Shown piece after piece: positions 1-8,210 of a DNA stretch of 64,000 nt; the stretch's first letter is position 1, and each line of letters starts with the position of its first letter. The notes under the pieces are model-generated. The model saw only the letters and a list, made by a program, of their open reading frames with translations, did not search any database and was not told where the DNA came from. Source of the DNA: Achromobacter insuavis (GTDB lineage: Bacteria; Pseudomonadota; Gammaproteobacteria; Burkholderiales; Burkholderiaceae_B); the NCBI RefSeq assembly GCF_902859645.1, contig NZ_CADIJR010000016.1, positions 1 through 64,000 of the forward strand, in the 5' to 3' direction. The position numbers were made by a program, and so were the translations under genes.

Positions 1-175
1 CGGCAGGTCCGGCGGCAGGCGGCGCGGCCGCCGGCGCCTCGCCGGCGACCGCGCCTGCCATCACGCTGGAGATGACGCTGGATATGGCGACAGCCGCCGC
101 CGCACAGGCCAGCCCGGCGGCCGCTCCACGCCACCGCCCTCGCCCGCCGCCGCCCCTTTCCGCCGGGTCCGTCAT
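1..175 (-). CDS. Partial exported protein downstream of aauA (candidate aau cytochrome c gene)
   Basis: Only the first 58 codons are inside the window. The ATG lies in the TGA of aauA (ATGA overlap at 172-175), so the gene is translationally coupled to the dehydrogenase operon. The visible residues form a basic Gly/Arg-rich N terminus, then a hydrophobic Ala/Val/Ile stretch and an Ala/Pro-rich linker, which fits a signal peptide or membrane anchor. In Alcaligenes faecalis the gene after aauA (orf-2) encodes a small periplasmic monohaem cytochrome c that could accept electrons from the enzyme. That identity is inferred from position only, because no haem motif falls inside the visible part. 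Confidence 0.5.
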   Translation of the reverse strand, partial: MTDPAERGGGGRGRWRGAAAGLACAAAAVAISSVISSVMAGAVAGEAPAAAPPAAGPA

Positions 176-687
176 GGCTTCTTCTTGGCCAACCCCACGA
201 TCACGGAGGTGGTGCAGTGGAAGATCGACGACTCGTTGGACATGCACCAGTTGACGTCGTTGTGCAGGAACATCTGGTAGCCCGGCCGCTCGCGCTCGGC
301 CGAGGCGCACATGCACTTGCCGCAGGCCGTCTTGCCGCAGCAGTCGTTGTAACTGATGAGGTAGTCCTTGCCGTCCAGCGGGTTGTGGCAGGTGCCGACC
401 CACGACACCGCCGACGGCGAGGTGCCCGGCGGGCATGAGGTCGTGCTGCCGCCGCAGCACGAGCACAGGAAGCCGTCCACCGCGCAATAGCGCCAGTAGT
501 CGCAGGCGGTCTCGTCGGTCTGCGGCTTCTTGGCCGCCGCGGGCGCGGACCGGGCCACCGGCAGCACCGGCACCAGGAAGGCGGTGCCGACCAGAACGCG
601 GCCGATGCGGTTGAGCACGCTGCGACGCGACGTGGCGTGGGCGACGGAGCGCGTGGCGCGCTCTCCAAGCTTATCCAACCAGCGCAT
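172..687 (-). CDS. aauA: Aromatic amine dehydrogenase light (TTQ) chain
   Basis: This 171-residue protein is the small, cofactor-bearing subunit of a periplasmic quinoprotein amine dehydrogenase. Trp96 (in SWVGTC) and Trp147 (in NDVNWC) are 51 residues apart, the same spacing as the two tryptophans cross-linked into tryptophan tryptophylquinone in methylamine dehydrogenase, and Asp115 sits 19 residues after the first, matching the catalytic Asp. Fourteen cysteines support the heavily disulfide-bonded fold. The N terminus carries a twin-arginine signal (SRRSVLNRIG), as expected for export after folding. The CDYWRYCAVDGFLCSCCGG segment and the neighbouring feaB-like gene favour the aromatic amine (aau) over the methylamine (mau) enzyme. 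Its start overlaps the end of aauD by 17 bases. Confidence 0.9.
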   Translation of the reverse strand: MRWLDKLGERATRSVAHATSRRSVLNRIGRVLVGTAFLVPVLPVARSAPAAAKKPQTDETACDYWRYCAVDGFLCSCCGGSTTSCPPGTSPSAVSWVGTCHNPLDGKDYLISYNDCCGKTACGKCMCASAERERPGYQMFLHNDVNWCMSNESSIFHCTTSVIVGLAKKKP

Positions 688-1309
688 TGCCGTTCTCCTT
701 GCGTGAAATGCGGGTCTCTTCCAGCGCGCCGCCGGCCAGGAATTCCTGCACCGACGCCACGCCCAGCTCCTTGGCCGTGAACAGGCTTTCCAGCTGTTCG
801 CGCGAATTGATCAGGCCCTTGGCACGGATCACGCCGGATTCGTCGATCAGCACCGCATACGGCAACTTGCTGATCTGGAACTTCATGCCCAGCTCGGTCG
901 ACAGCAGGTAGGGAAAGCGCTCCAGCCCCGCCTGGCGGTAGAACGCCAGGTGCTCGGGCATCTCGCCGTCGCTGGCCAGCACGATGCGCAGCCAGGCGCT
1001 CTCGGTGCCGGCCACCGACTTGAGGATCGGCAGCAGCTTCTTGCACACCGGGCAGGTCGGCGACAGGAAGAACAGCAGCTGGCTGTGCTGGCCGCGTTCG
1101 CCGATGGTCAGGCGCCGGCCCAGCAGGTCGGCCAGTTCGAAACGGGGCGCGGCCTCGCCCACCGCCGGCCCCTTGTCCATGGTCAGCGCCCCCATCGGCG
1201 CCACGCGCTCGTACAGCACGCCGATCTGGCGCGACAGCGCCAGGATGACCAGCATCAGGCAGAGCACCACGCCCCACAGCAGAAAATTGGAAATGATCAA
1301 GGCTTCCAT
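671..1309 (-). CDS. aauD: Amine dehydrogenase accessory thioredoxin-like protein MauD/AauD
   Basis: The 212-residue product begins with an N-terminal membrane anchor (about residues 5-25) followed by a periplasmic thioredoxin-like domain with a CPVC active-site motif in SPTCPVCKK. MauD proteins are needed for folding or disulfide formation of the cysteine-rich light chain. The start at 1309 gives the membrane anchor directly; the open frame extends much further upstream but that part overlaps aauE in another frame. It lies 20 bases after aauE and overlaps aauA, so it is part of one operon. Mutations in this gene abolish amine growth in A. faecalis (established for that cluster). Confidence 0.88.
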   Translation of the reverse strand: MEALIISNFLLWGVVLCLMLVILALSRQIGVLYERVAPMGALTMDKGPAVGEAAPRFELADLLGRRLTIGERGQHSQLLFFLSPTCPVCKKLLPILKSVAGTESAWLRIVLASDGEMPEHLAFYRQAGLERFPYLLSTELGMKFQISKLPYAVLIDESGVIRAKGLINSREQLESLFTAKELGVASVQEFLAGGALEETRISRKENGNALVG

Positions 1310-1329
1310 ATCGTGTCGCTCCGTTGTTT

Positions 1330-1887
1330 CTAGGTATGCAGCTGCCGCAGCTTCAGGTGCGAGGCCAGCAGGTGATTGACGGTGAAATACAAGGCCACGG
1401 CGCACATCGCCAGGCCGAAAACCGAGGCCGCGTCGGCCCATTGCAGGCTGCGCGAGGCGCCTTGCGCCGCGGCGAACACCGGCAGCGTCCACGACGCCAG
1501 CAAGGCATTGCGCAGCACCATCCACCAGGACAGCCCGGCGCCGCGCGCCGCCGCACCCCGGAAGGCGGGACCGCCGCAGCCGCAATCGATATCGCGGCGG
1601 CCGCGCGCCAGGTTGAGCGCCACGCCCGCCGTCGCCAGGGCCAGCACCAGCAGCGCCAGCGCGGCGCCCATGGCCTGCGCGCCCGGCGTCAGCAGCAAGG
1701 CGCCAGCCAGCGCTTCGGCCAGCACATAGCCCCAGGCGAAGGCGCCGGCCAGGCCGGCGGGCACGATCTCGTAGGCCGTCACGGCGCCGCTGAAGGCCGC
1801 CATGTCCTTGAGCTTGTCGAGCGCGCCCAGCAGCAGCACGCAGGCGAGCGCGGCGCTGGCGGCATAGAACAGCACGGGATCGGTCAT
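1330..1887 (-). CDS. aauE: Amine dehydrogenase accessory membrane protein MauE/AauE
   Basis: This 185-residue, strongly hydrophobic protein shows four to five membrane segments and a cysteine cluster (CGCGG) between the second and third. It matches the MauE family, which acts with MauD in maturation of the TTQ-bearing subunit, probably by relaying reducing or oxidising equivalents across the membrane. Its ATG overlaps the TGA of aauB (1884-1887). The order B-E-D-A is that of both mau and aau clusters. Confidence 0.85.
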   Translation of the reverse strand: MTDPVLFYAASAALACVLLLGALDKLKDMAAFSGAVTAYEIVPAGLAGAFAWGYVLAEALAGALLLTPGAQAMGAALALLVLALATAGVALNLARGRRDIDCGCGGPAFRGAAARGAGLSWWMVLRNALLASWTLPVFAAAQGASRSLQWADAASVFGLAMCAVALYFTVNHLLASHLKLRQLHT

Positions 1888-3074
1888 TGCGCGCCTCCCG
1901 GCTGCGGCTCGACCTGCAGCGCCGTCTCGCCGGCGCCCTGGATCGTGCCCTTGAGCACCGGCGCGGCCGGCGCCGCGTCATAGATGTTGACGTTGCCGCC
2001 GTCGATGGTGAACAGGCGCGGCTTGTCGTCCTGCGACACCGACATCGACAACGCGTTCTTGCCCGGAATGCGCGCCAGCCGCTTGTGCGTGGCCAGGTCA
2101 TACACCCAGATCTCGGCGGCGGGTGTCTTGTGCGAGCCTTCCGCGCCATTCGGATGCATGCCCACGTACAGCCGCTTGCTGGCGCGGTTGACCGCCAGCA
2201 GGTTGTAGCCGCCCGGGCGCCAGCCGCGGTCCTTGCCGGATTTGTCCAGCAGCGACCACGGCTCGCCGAAGCGCGCCTCGGCGCCGCTGAAATCGGCGCT
2301 GTAGACGTTGCCGTTGTACGAGACGAAATAGAAGGTGTCGCCCAGGCGGTCGGTATGGGTGAAGATCGGATCCTTCTCGACCTCGAACATGGGCTTGCTG
2401 CGCTGCTGGCCCGACGGCTTGCCGGCGGCGTCCAGGTCGACCGTGACGAACGAGCCGTCGCCGCAGATGCTGGCGAAGCTGCGCGGCCGCGACGGCGGCA
2501 CGATGATGCTCCAGCAGCCGGCGGACGCGGTCACTTCGTCGGCGAACTTGCGCGTCTTCAGGTCGACCACCGTAACCGACGAGGCCGGCGTGGCGTTCTG
2601 CACGAACAGCAGGCCGCCGTCGGCGCTCTGCTGCAGGTAGTTGCGGTAGTTCAGCGCCTGCGCGCGCTTCTCCGGAATCGGCACCTCGTACTTCGGCGTC
2701 AACGTCTCGGCATCCCAGGCCTCGACCACGTCGGTGCGCTTGCCGCGGTTCAGGCGCTCGTAGTAGGTGGTCATGATGTAGATGTCCTTGCCGTCCGCCG
2801 ACACCGTCATGTGGCCGTTGAACGACGAGGGCACCAGTCCCAGGAATTTCATCGTGTCGCCGTCGTAAATGTTGACGCGGCTGTCGACCAGGTGATTGAA
2901 CACCGCGTCCATCACGTACAGCCGGTGCGGCGTGGCCGGCGGCAGGCGGGTGCCGCCCTTGAGCTCCTCGACCGGCAGGTCGGCGCGGGCAAGCCCGGCG
3001 GCCGCGGCCAGGGCCGCGCACAGCGCCCATTTGCCGGCCCGCGCGGCGCGTCTGTTGGCACAAAGCGCAATCAT
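1884..3074 (-). CDS. aauB: Aromatic amine dehydrogenase heavy chain
   Basis: The 396-residue protein has a cleavable signal peptide (ending near ARADLP, residue 31) and a beta-propeller pattern typical of MauB/AauB heavy chains, for example the MDAVFNHLVDSRVNIYDGD and AGCWSIIVPP segments. The large subunit binds two light chains in the periplasm and shapes the substrate pocket of the enzyme that oxidises primary amines to aldehydes plus ammonia. The length is normal for the family. It is preceded by 31 bases after the outer-membrane protein gene and is coupled to aauE. Whether the substrate is phenylethylamine, tyramine or another amine cannot be told from sequence alone. Confidence 0.88.
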   Translation of the reverse strand: MIALCANRRAARAGKWALCAALAAAAGLARADLPVEELKGGTRLPPATPHRLYVMDAVFNHLVDSRVNIYDGDTMKFLGLVPSSFNGHMTVSADGKDIYIMTTYYERLNRGKRTDVVEAWDAETLTPKYEVPIPEKRAQALNYRNYLQQSADGGLLFVQNATPASSVTVVDLKTRKFADEVTASAGCWSIIVPPSRPRSFASICGDGSFVTVDLDAAGKPSGQQRSKPMFEVEKDPIFTHTDRLGDTFYFVSYNGNVYSADFSGAEARFGEPWSLLDKSGKDRGWRPGGYNLLAVNRASKRLYVGMHPNGAEGSHKTPAAEIWVYDLATHKRLARIPGKNALSMSVSQDDKPRLFTIDGGNVNIYDAAPAAPVLKGTIQGAGETALQVEPQPGGAQ

Positions 3075-3105
3075 TGGATCTCTCCTGGTGTCATGTCTGT
3101 TGCTC

Positions 3106-3987
3106 TTAGAAGGCGTAGACGTAGCGCATCTGCACGCCCCGCATGCGCGGGCCGTTCTCGACCCTCAGGTCGTGGATGTACTGCATCTGGATCTGGTTGG
3201 CGTCGTTGATCTGGTGCGTCAGTTCCAGCGCCAGCTGGTGATTGCGGGCGCGGCTGGTCACCGTCTCGCCCGCGGCGCGCTCGCGGCCGCCGGTCTCGTA
3301 GCGGTAGCGGATGCCGGTGTAGGTGTTGTCCGTGATATTGGTGGAGGCCAGCGCGAAGAAGCGGAAGGACGGGTCCTTCTTCAGCGTCTGGCTCATCCAG
3401 TCGCTGTTGCGGCCGTAGATTTCCACTTCGCCGATGGCCTCCAGGAAGGTGGATTCGCCCACCCCCTTCACGAACGAGAAATCCTGGATGGTGGACCAGC
3501 GGTTCTTGCCCGGCGAAGTGTCCGGGCGCGAGCCATCGTAGCGCCCCAACGGCACCACCACGAACGGCTCCCAGGCGAACCAGGTCTTGGTCTGCTCGTT
3601 GTTGTAGAGCCAGATCGCGGAACCCAGCGTCACGTCGCCGATGCCGGTCTGGCGGTCGCGCGGGGCGCCCGGCAGTTCCATCGTGGTGCGCGACATCGGC
3701 ACGATGAATTCGAGCTGCACGGTCTTGCCGAACAGCTCCCGGTAATGCATCTGGCGGTAGATCAGCGCATCCACGTCCACCGAGGCGCCGTCGATGCGCT
3801 TGCCGGCCGAATACAGCCCCGACGAGCGCAGCCCGGCCAGGTAGCCAGCGATGATGTTGGTGCCCACCGGCGCGGGTATCCAGTCGCGCGCGCTGGGGTC
3901 TCCGGCCCATGCCGCCTGCGCCGTGGCCAGGCCCGCCAGCAGCAATGCTGCGCGCGCCCGGGCCCGGCAATTGGTCTTGCCTGCCAT
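3106..3987 (-). CDS. Outer-membrane channel, phenol MetA-pathway/SphA-like transporter family
   Basis: The 293-residue product has a signal peptide ending near AAWAGD and then alternating beta-strand-like segments ending in an aromatic residue (RYVYAF), typical of an outer-membrane barrel. It resembles the phenol_MetA_deg (SphA-like) family of putative hydrophobic substrate channels. I chose the ATG at 3987 because it is preceded by AAGGGGA; an ATG 30 bases upstream lacks this. It lies first in the amine operon, 31 bases ahead of aauB, so it probably admits the amine. It occupies the position of orf-1 in the A. faecalis cluster, but whether the two are homologous was not tested. Confidence 0.7.
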   Translation of the reverse strand: MAGKTNCRARARAALLLAGLATAQAAWAGDPSARDWIPAPVGTNIIAGYLAGLRSSGLYSAGKRIDGASVDVDALIYRQMHYRELFGKTVQLEFIVPMSRTTMELPGAPRDRQTGIGDVTLGSAIWLYNNEQTKTWFAWEPFVVVPLGRYDGSRPDTSPGKNRWSTIQDFSFVKGVGESTFLEAIGEVEIYGRNSDWMSQTLKKDPSFRFFALASTNITDNTYTGIRYRYETGGRERAAGETVTSRARNHQLALELTHQINDANQIQMQYIHDLRVENGPRMRGVQMRYVYAF

Positions 3988-4056
3988 GCACTTCCCCTTG
4001 GTTGCGCGGCCTCGCACGCGCCGGTATCTCCCGGCTTGTCTCGCGCGGCCGTCAGT

Positions 4057-5553
4057 CTAGTAAGCGATACAAACGGACTTCTTCTCCAGATACATGTCCA
4101 GTACGGCGCGGCCGTGCTCACGGCCGATGCCGGACTGCTTGAAACCCCCGAACGGCATGTTCGGGTCCAGCATGTTGTGGGTGTTGATCCAGAGCGTGCC
4201 CGCATCGATGCGCGGGATCAGGCGCTGGACCCGGGTCAGGTCGTTGCTCCAGAGGCTGGCGCCCAGGCCGAAGGCGCTGTCGTTGGCCAGCCGCACGGCG
4301 TCGTCGAGCGTGTCGAACGGCTGCGCCACCACCACCGGCCCGAAGATCTCCTCGCGGGCCATGCGGGCATCCTGCGGCAGATCCGTGAATACCGTGGGCC
4401 GCACGAAATACCCGGCGCCCTCGCCGGCGGCGCCGCCCGCCAGCACCTTGCCGCCCTCGGCGCGGCCGATGCCGATGTAGTCCATCACGCGCTGCTGGTG
4501 ACGCGCCGACACCAGCGGCCCCACCTGCGTATCGGGCGCGAAGCCGGAACCCAGCCTCATGCCGGCGGCCAGGTCGGCCAGCCGTTCCACCACCTTGGCG
4601 TACAGGCCCTTCTGCACGTAAAGCCGCGAACCCGCGGTGCAGACCTGGCCCTGGTTGAAGAAGATGGCGGCGGCCGCGCCTTGCGCCGCCACGTCGGCGT
4701 CGCAGTCATCGAGCACGATCACGGGCGACTTGCCGCCCAGTTCCAGCGAGACGCGCTTCATGTCGTCCATGGCGGCGCGGCCGATGAGCTTGCCGACCTC
4801 GGTGGAGCCGGTGAAGGCGATCTTGTCCACGCCCGGATGCGCCACCAGCGCCGCGCCGGCCGTCTCGCCGCGACCGGTCACCACGTTGACCACGCCCGGC
4901 GGAAAACCGGCCTCCAACACCAGTTCGGCCAGCCGCAAGGCGGTCAGCGGGGTTTCCTCGGCGGGCTTGAGCACCACCGTGCAGCCGGCGGCCAGCGCCG
5001 GGGCGATCTTCCAGATCGCCATCAGCAGCGGGAAATTCCACGGGATGATCGCCGCCACCACGCCCACCGGCTGCGGCAGCGTGTAGGCGCTGTACTTGAC
5101 GCCGGGCGGGAACGGGATCGACAGCGCCAGCGTGTCGCCGGTCAGCTTGGTGGCCCAGCCGGCCATGTAGCGCAGCCATTGCGCGCCGGAACCAACCTCC
5201 AGCCCCTGGGCCACGCCCAGCAGCTTGCCGTTGTTCAGGGTCTCGAGCCGCGCCAGTTCCTCGCCATGGCGTTCCACCAGATCCGCCAGGTTCAGCAGCA
5301 GGCGCTCGCGCCCGGCCGGCAGCATGTCGCGCCACGGGCCGCTGGCGAATGCCCGGCGCGCGGCCTGCACCGCCAGGTCGATCTGCGCCGGACCGGCATC
5401 GAGCTGGGTGGCGATGACCTCGCCGGTGGCCGGATCGTGCACGGGGATGGGTTCGCCCTGCCCCTGGCGCAGCGGCTTGCCGTCGACGATCATGTATTCC
5501 CGGATGGCGGCCAGTTCCGGACGGCCGGAGGCGGAGGAAGGGGCGGACGGCAT
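4057..5553 (-). CDS. feaB: Aldehyde dehydrogenase, phenylacetaldehyde dehydrogenase (FeaB)-like
   Basis: This 498-residue enzyme is a NAD(P)-dependent aldehyde dehydrogenase. It shows the general-base Glu in LELGGKSP, the nucleophilic Cys in FFNQGQVCTAG and the usual PWNFP cofactor motif. The family oxidises aldehydes to acids; beside a TTQ aromatic amine dehydrogenase the natural role is phenylacetaldehyde-type aldehyde to arylacetate. The start at 5553 has a GGAG upstream; the frame extends 16 codons further without a better site. It is transcribed toward the aau genes with only about 70 bases between, so it may share their regulation. Substrate specificity is inferred from context. Confidence 0.8.
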   Translation of the reverse strand: MPSAPSSASGRPELAAIREYMIVDGKPLRQGQGEPIPVHDPATGEVIATQLDAGPAQIDLAVQAARRAFASGPWRDMLPAGRERLLLNLADLVERHGEELARLETLNNGKLLGVAQGLEVGSGAQWLRYMAGWATKLTGDTLALSIPFPPGVKYSAYTLPQPVGVVAAIIPWNFPLLMAIWKIAPALAAGCTVVLKPAEETPLTALRLAELVLEAGFPPGVVNVVTGRGETAGAALVAHPGVDKIAFTGSTEVGKLIGRAAMDDMKRVSLELGGKSPVIVLDDCDADVAAQGAAAAIFFNQGQVCTAGSRLYVQKGLYAKVVERLADLAAGMRLGSGFAPDTQVGPLVSARHQQRVMDYIGIGRAEGGKVLAGGAAGEGAGYFVRPTVFTDLPQDARMAREEIFGPVVVAQPFDTLDDAVRLANDSAFGLGASLWSNDLTRVQRLIPRIDAGTLWINTHNMLDPNMPFGGFKQSGIGREHGRAVLDMYLEKKSVCIAY

Positions 5554-5651
5554 GCGTGAGGCTCCAACGGATAGGGTGAGGCCAGGATAGCAACGGCCCA
5601 CCGTGCTGGCTTGTCCGCCCGTGCATGGCGATTTGTCCCGGTGCGCACGGC

Positions 5652-5686
5652 AAAAAAAAAGCGGGACGCGCCATGCGTCCCGCCTT
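5652..5686 (-). terminator. Rho-independent terminator of the quinone reductase gene
   Basis: Perfect 9-base arms GCGGGACGC (5661-5669) and GCGTCCCGC (5675-5683) with a 5-base loop are followed, on the minus strand, by a run of nine T (5660-5652). This is 27 bases beyond the stop codon of the quinone reductase gene and separates it from the aldehyde dehydrogenase gene. Confidence 0.93.
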
Positions 5687-5712
5687 GCCCGCGGCGCCAG
5701 GGGCGCGCCGGA

Positions 5713-6702
5713 TCAGTCCAGCATCAGCACCGTGGCGCCGGTGGTCTTGCGCGAGGCCAGCGCGGTCTGCGCTTCGCCGGCCTGTTCCAGGCTGTAGCGC
5801 TGGTCGATGCGGACCTTGATCCTCTTCTTCAGCACCAGGTCGAACAGCTCTTCCGAGGCGGCCTGCAGCTTTGCCAGCGTATTGACGTGCACGCCCAGCG
5901 ACGGCCGCGTCACGTACAGGCTGCCCTTCTGGTTCAGGATGCCCAGGTTCACGCCCGCCACCGGACCGGAGGCGTTGCCGAAGCTGACCATCAGGCCGCG
6001 CGGCTCCAGGCTGTCCAGCGAGGTTTCCCAGGTGTCCTTGCCGACGCCGTCATACACCACCGGCACCTTCTTGCCGCCGGTCAGTTCGAGCACGCGCTCG
6101 GCCACGTTCTCGCGCGAGTAGTCGATGGTTTCCCAGGCGCCGTTGGCGCGGGCCAGTTCGGCCTTCTCGGGGCTGGAGACGGTGCCGATCAGCTTCACGC
6201 CGAGCGCGCGCGCCCATTGGCAGGCAATCAGGCCCACGCCGCCGGCGGCCGCGTGGAACAGGATGGTTTCGCCGCCTTGCAGGCGGTAGGTCTGGCGGAA
6301 CAGGTACTGCACCGTCAGGCCCTTGAGCATGAGCGCGGCGGCTTCGTCGAAGCCGATGCCCTTGGGCACCTTCACGACCTGGTTGGCCGGCACGTTGCGG
6401 GCCTTGGCGTAGGCGCCGATCGGGCTCTGGCCATAGGCCACGCGGTCGCCCTTCTTCAGGTGCTTGACGTCGGCGCCCACGGCCGTGACCACGCCCGCGC
6501 CCTCGAAGCCCAGGCCATGCGGCAGCGGGTGGGGATACAAGCCCGTGCGGAAATAAATATCGATGAAGTTCAGCCCGGCCGCGTGCTGGTCGATGGTGAC
6601 CTCATTGGCGGCCGGCGGCGGCACTTCGACTTCGACCAGTTTCAGAACTTCGGGACCGCCATGCTGCTCGATACGAATTGCCTTGACGAGATTGCTGGCC
6701 AT
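5713..6702 (-). CDS. qorA: NADPH:quinone oxidoreductase, zeta-crystallin/QorA type
   Basis: The 329-residue protein belongs to the zinc-free medium-chain dehydrogenase/reductase superfamily. It has the GroES-like N-terminal half with the quinone oxidoreductase signature (GLNFIDIYFRTG) and a Rossmann half with the NADPH motif AAAGGVG. It catalyses one- or two-electron reduction of quinones by NADPH in the cytoplasm. A strong ribosome site (AAAGGAGG) precedes the ATG, and the gene ends at a clear terminator, so it is a single-gene unit. This is ordinary host chromosome content. Confidence 0.88.
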   Translation of the reverse strand: MASNLVKAIRIEQHGGPEVLKLVEVEVPPPAANEVTIDQHAAGLNFIDIYFRTGLYPHPLPHGLGFEGAGVVTAVGADVKHLKKGDRVAYGQSPIGAYAKARNVPANQVVKVPKGIGFDEAAALMLKGLTVQYLFRQTYRLQGGETILFHAAAGGVGLIACQWARALGVKLIGTVSSPEKAELARANGAWETIDYSRENVAERVLELTGGKKVPVVYDGVGKDTWETSLDSLEPRGLMVSFGNASGPVAGVNLGILNQKGSLYVTRPSLGVHVNTLAKLQAASEELFDLVLKKRIKVRIDQRYSLEQAGEAQTALASRKTTGATVLMLD

Positions 6703-6765
6703 ACTGGCCTCCTTTCTTTGAAATGTTGCGACGCAAGCTTGAGAATCAACTATGCAATCCGGACT

Positions 6766-7683
6766 TCAGCGCGCGGACGCGCTGCCGCCCGGCGCGGCGG
6801 GCGGCGGCTTGGCGGCCCCGCCCCCCATCAATACGAATACCCCGGCCAGGACCAGCGCGGTGCCGGCCATCTGCCAGACCGTCACGGGTTCGTGCAGGAA
6901 CCACGACGCCAGGAACAGCACCGACACCGGCCCCAGCATGCCCAGCAGCGACGCGGTCGGCGCGCCGATCAGCGCCACCGCCCACATCAGCATGAAGACG
7001 GGCACCACCGTGTTCAGGGTGGCATGGATGATCGAGTAGCCGTACACGCCCATCGGCTGGATCAGCACGGAGGCCGGATGGATCACGAAGAACTGCACGA
7101 TGCAGGCCACGCACGACACCAGCATGGCATACGCCACCAGCCGGGTGGGCCCGATGCGCTTGATCAGTTCTCCGGAGCAGATCAGGTACACAGAATAGCT
7201 GAGCGCCGAACCGAAAACGAACAAAGACCCTAACAGCACCTCGGAGGAGCCGCCGAAGCTCAGATCGTGGGCGAAAACCAGCACCACGCCGGCGTACGAC
7301 AGCGTCATCGCCAGCCATTGCCGGCGCTCGACCGGCCGCTTGAACCAGAACGCCGAGATCAGCACCACCAGCGACGGCGACAGGAACAGGATCAGCCGCT
7401 CCAGGCTGGCGGTGATGTAGCGCAGGCCGAGGAAATCCAGGAAGCTGGACAGGTAGTAGCCCAACAGGCCCAGCAGGCAGACCTGGATGCGTTCCTTCCA
7501 GGTCATGACGACGATCTCGCCGCGGGCCGCCAGGCGCGACTGATGCCATGCCACCGCCGCGAAGAACGGCATGGCGAACAGCATGCGGAAGGCGATCAGG
7601 GTGACCGCGTCGATGCCGTAGCGGTAGGTGAACTTGACGACGATGGCCTTGGCGGAAAACAGGATCGCGCCAAGCGCGGCCAT
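6766..7683 (-). CDS. EamA/DMT-family permease, 5' end at the ICE junction
   Basis: The 305-residue product shows about ten membrane segments in two repeated EamA halves, as in drug/metabolite transporters. Substrate is unknown. The protein starts abruptly within what should be the first helix (MAALGAILFSAKAIVVK) with almost no cytoplasmic leader. Read in frame upstream, the codons are TTT TTC directly before ATG, and a stop (TGA) occurs five codons before the ATG. The ATG is part of the octamer TTTTTCAT, the Tn4371-family att core, and no good ribosome site precedes it. I infer that a few native N-terminal codons and the native promoter were separated from the gene by the ICE insertion. Confidence 0.8.
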   Translation of the reverse strand: MAALGAILFSAKAIVVKFTYRYGIDAVTLIAFRMLFAMPFFAAVAWHQSRLAARGEIVVMTWKERIQVCLLGLLGYYLSSFLDFLGLRYITASLERLILFLSPSLVVLISAFWFKRPVERRQWLAMTLSYAGVVLVFAHDLSFGGSSEVLLGSLFVFGSALSYSVYLICSGELIKRIGPTRLVAYAMLVSCVACIVQFFVIHPASVLIQPMGVYGYSIIHATLNTVVPVFMLMWAVALIGAPTASLLGMLGPVSVLFLASWFLHEPVTVWQMAGTALVLAGVFVLMGGGAAKPPPAAPGGSASAR

Positions 7684-7689
7684 GAAAAA
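7682..7689 (-). other. Candidate ICE attachment site (att core TTTTTCAT)
   Basis: On the minus strand the octamer TTTTTCAT joins the EamA coding sequence to non-host sequence. Tn4371-family ICEs are reported to be flanked by this octamer, with the trbI end facing one flank. Here the trb block ends about 275 bases away, so position and sequence agree. The partner copy would be beyond the right edge of the window. Confidence 0.72.
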
Positions 7690-7964
7690 TGTCCGCTGTC
7701 AAGTCTTTTGTGAGGTCATGCAGCGGCGCAAAAGGTCTTATGGGGCAATAGGTTAGCCTAGATTCGGGCTGCGGCGCGCGCTTGCTGCATTTCTGGCTAG
7801 GTGCCACATGGGCGCTTTGCGGTGGCAAACGCAGGGGCGCCGCAGCGGGCAAGATCGCATAGCCATCTTATGCCCCGGCCTGTCGCAATCCATCCCCAGA
7901 AAGCGAAAGCGCAACCCGAGGGCTGCGCTTTCATCGTGAGTGGGTGGTGGATGCGTCCACATCG
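7690..7964. other. Terminal non-coding segment of the ICE
   Basis: These 275 bases lie between the putative att core and the last gene of the trb operon. No gene is supported. They contain short inverted repeats (GCATA/TATGC near 7855-7876, and a stem at 7905-7932), which could be integrase arm sites or structural end sequences. On average they are less GC-rich than the flanking genes. Confidence 0.5.
7905..7932 (-). terminator. Possible terminator of the trb operon
   Basis: Nine-base arms GAAAGCGCA (7905-7913) and TGCGCTTTC (7924-7932) form a perfect stem with a 10-base loop, 33 bases past the end of the DUF2274 gene. Only a short pyrimidine run follows on the minus strand, so termination is plausible but not strong. 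Confidence 0.5.
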
Positions 7965-8210
7965 TCAACCCGACTTCGGCGGTGCGGCCTTGCCCCTGCT
8001 TCCCTTTCTGAATCCCCGATCCCCCGCCATGAACGTCTCCAGCATGTGCGGGATCAACGTCGTTGCATCGACGGCCTCGCCATACGTCTGCGCGTGCAGT
8101 GCGGCGTAGGCGTCCAGGTCGGCTTTCAGGCTGGCCGGGCAGGTGAACGTCAGCTTCGTGCTACCGCTGGACGGCAACGGGCCGAGGCGGAGTTTTCGGG
8201 CGGTACTCAT
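7965..8210 (-). CDS. DUF2274 domain protein
   Basis: This 81-residue protein matches the DUF2274 family, small proteins found directly after trbI in Tn4371- and clc-like conjugative elements. The sequence is basic at the C terminus (GFRKGSRGKAAPPKSG) with no membrane segment, and its central helix-rich part (LKADLDAYAALHAQTYG) resembles a ribbon-helix-helix protein. Its ATG overlaps the stop of trbI. Function is unknown; the position at the end of the mating-pair operon suggests a role in conjugation or its control. Confidence 0.75.
   Translation of the reverse strand: MSTARKLRLGPLPSSGSTKLTFTCPASLKADLDAYAALHAQTYGEAVDATTLIPHMLETFMAGDRGFRKGSRGKAAPPKSG

Noticed and set aside
2896-5559. An 887-codon plus-strand open frame opposite the aau and aldehyde dehydrogenase genes
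   Set aside because: It is antisense to several well-identified genes, has low-complexity Arg/His/Ala composition and no recognisable domain; long antisense frames are expected at this GC content.
7684-7964. A tRNA gene as the ICE target at the left end
   Set aside because: No cloverleaf or tRNA 3' end could be found; the junction instead fits the TTTTTCAT octamer.
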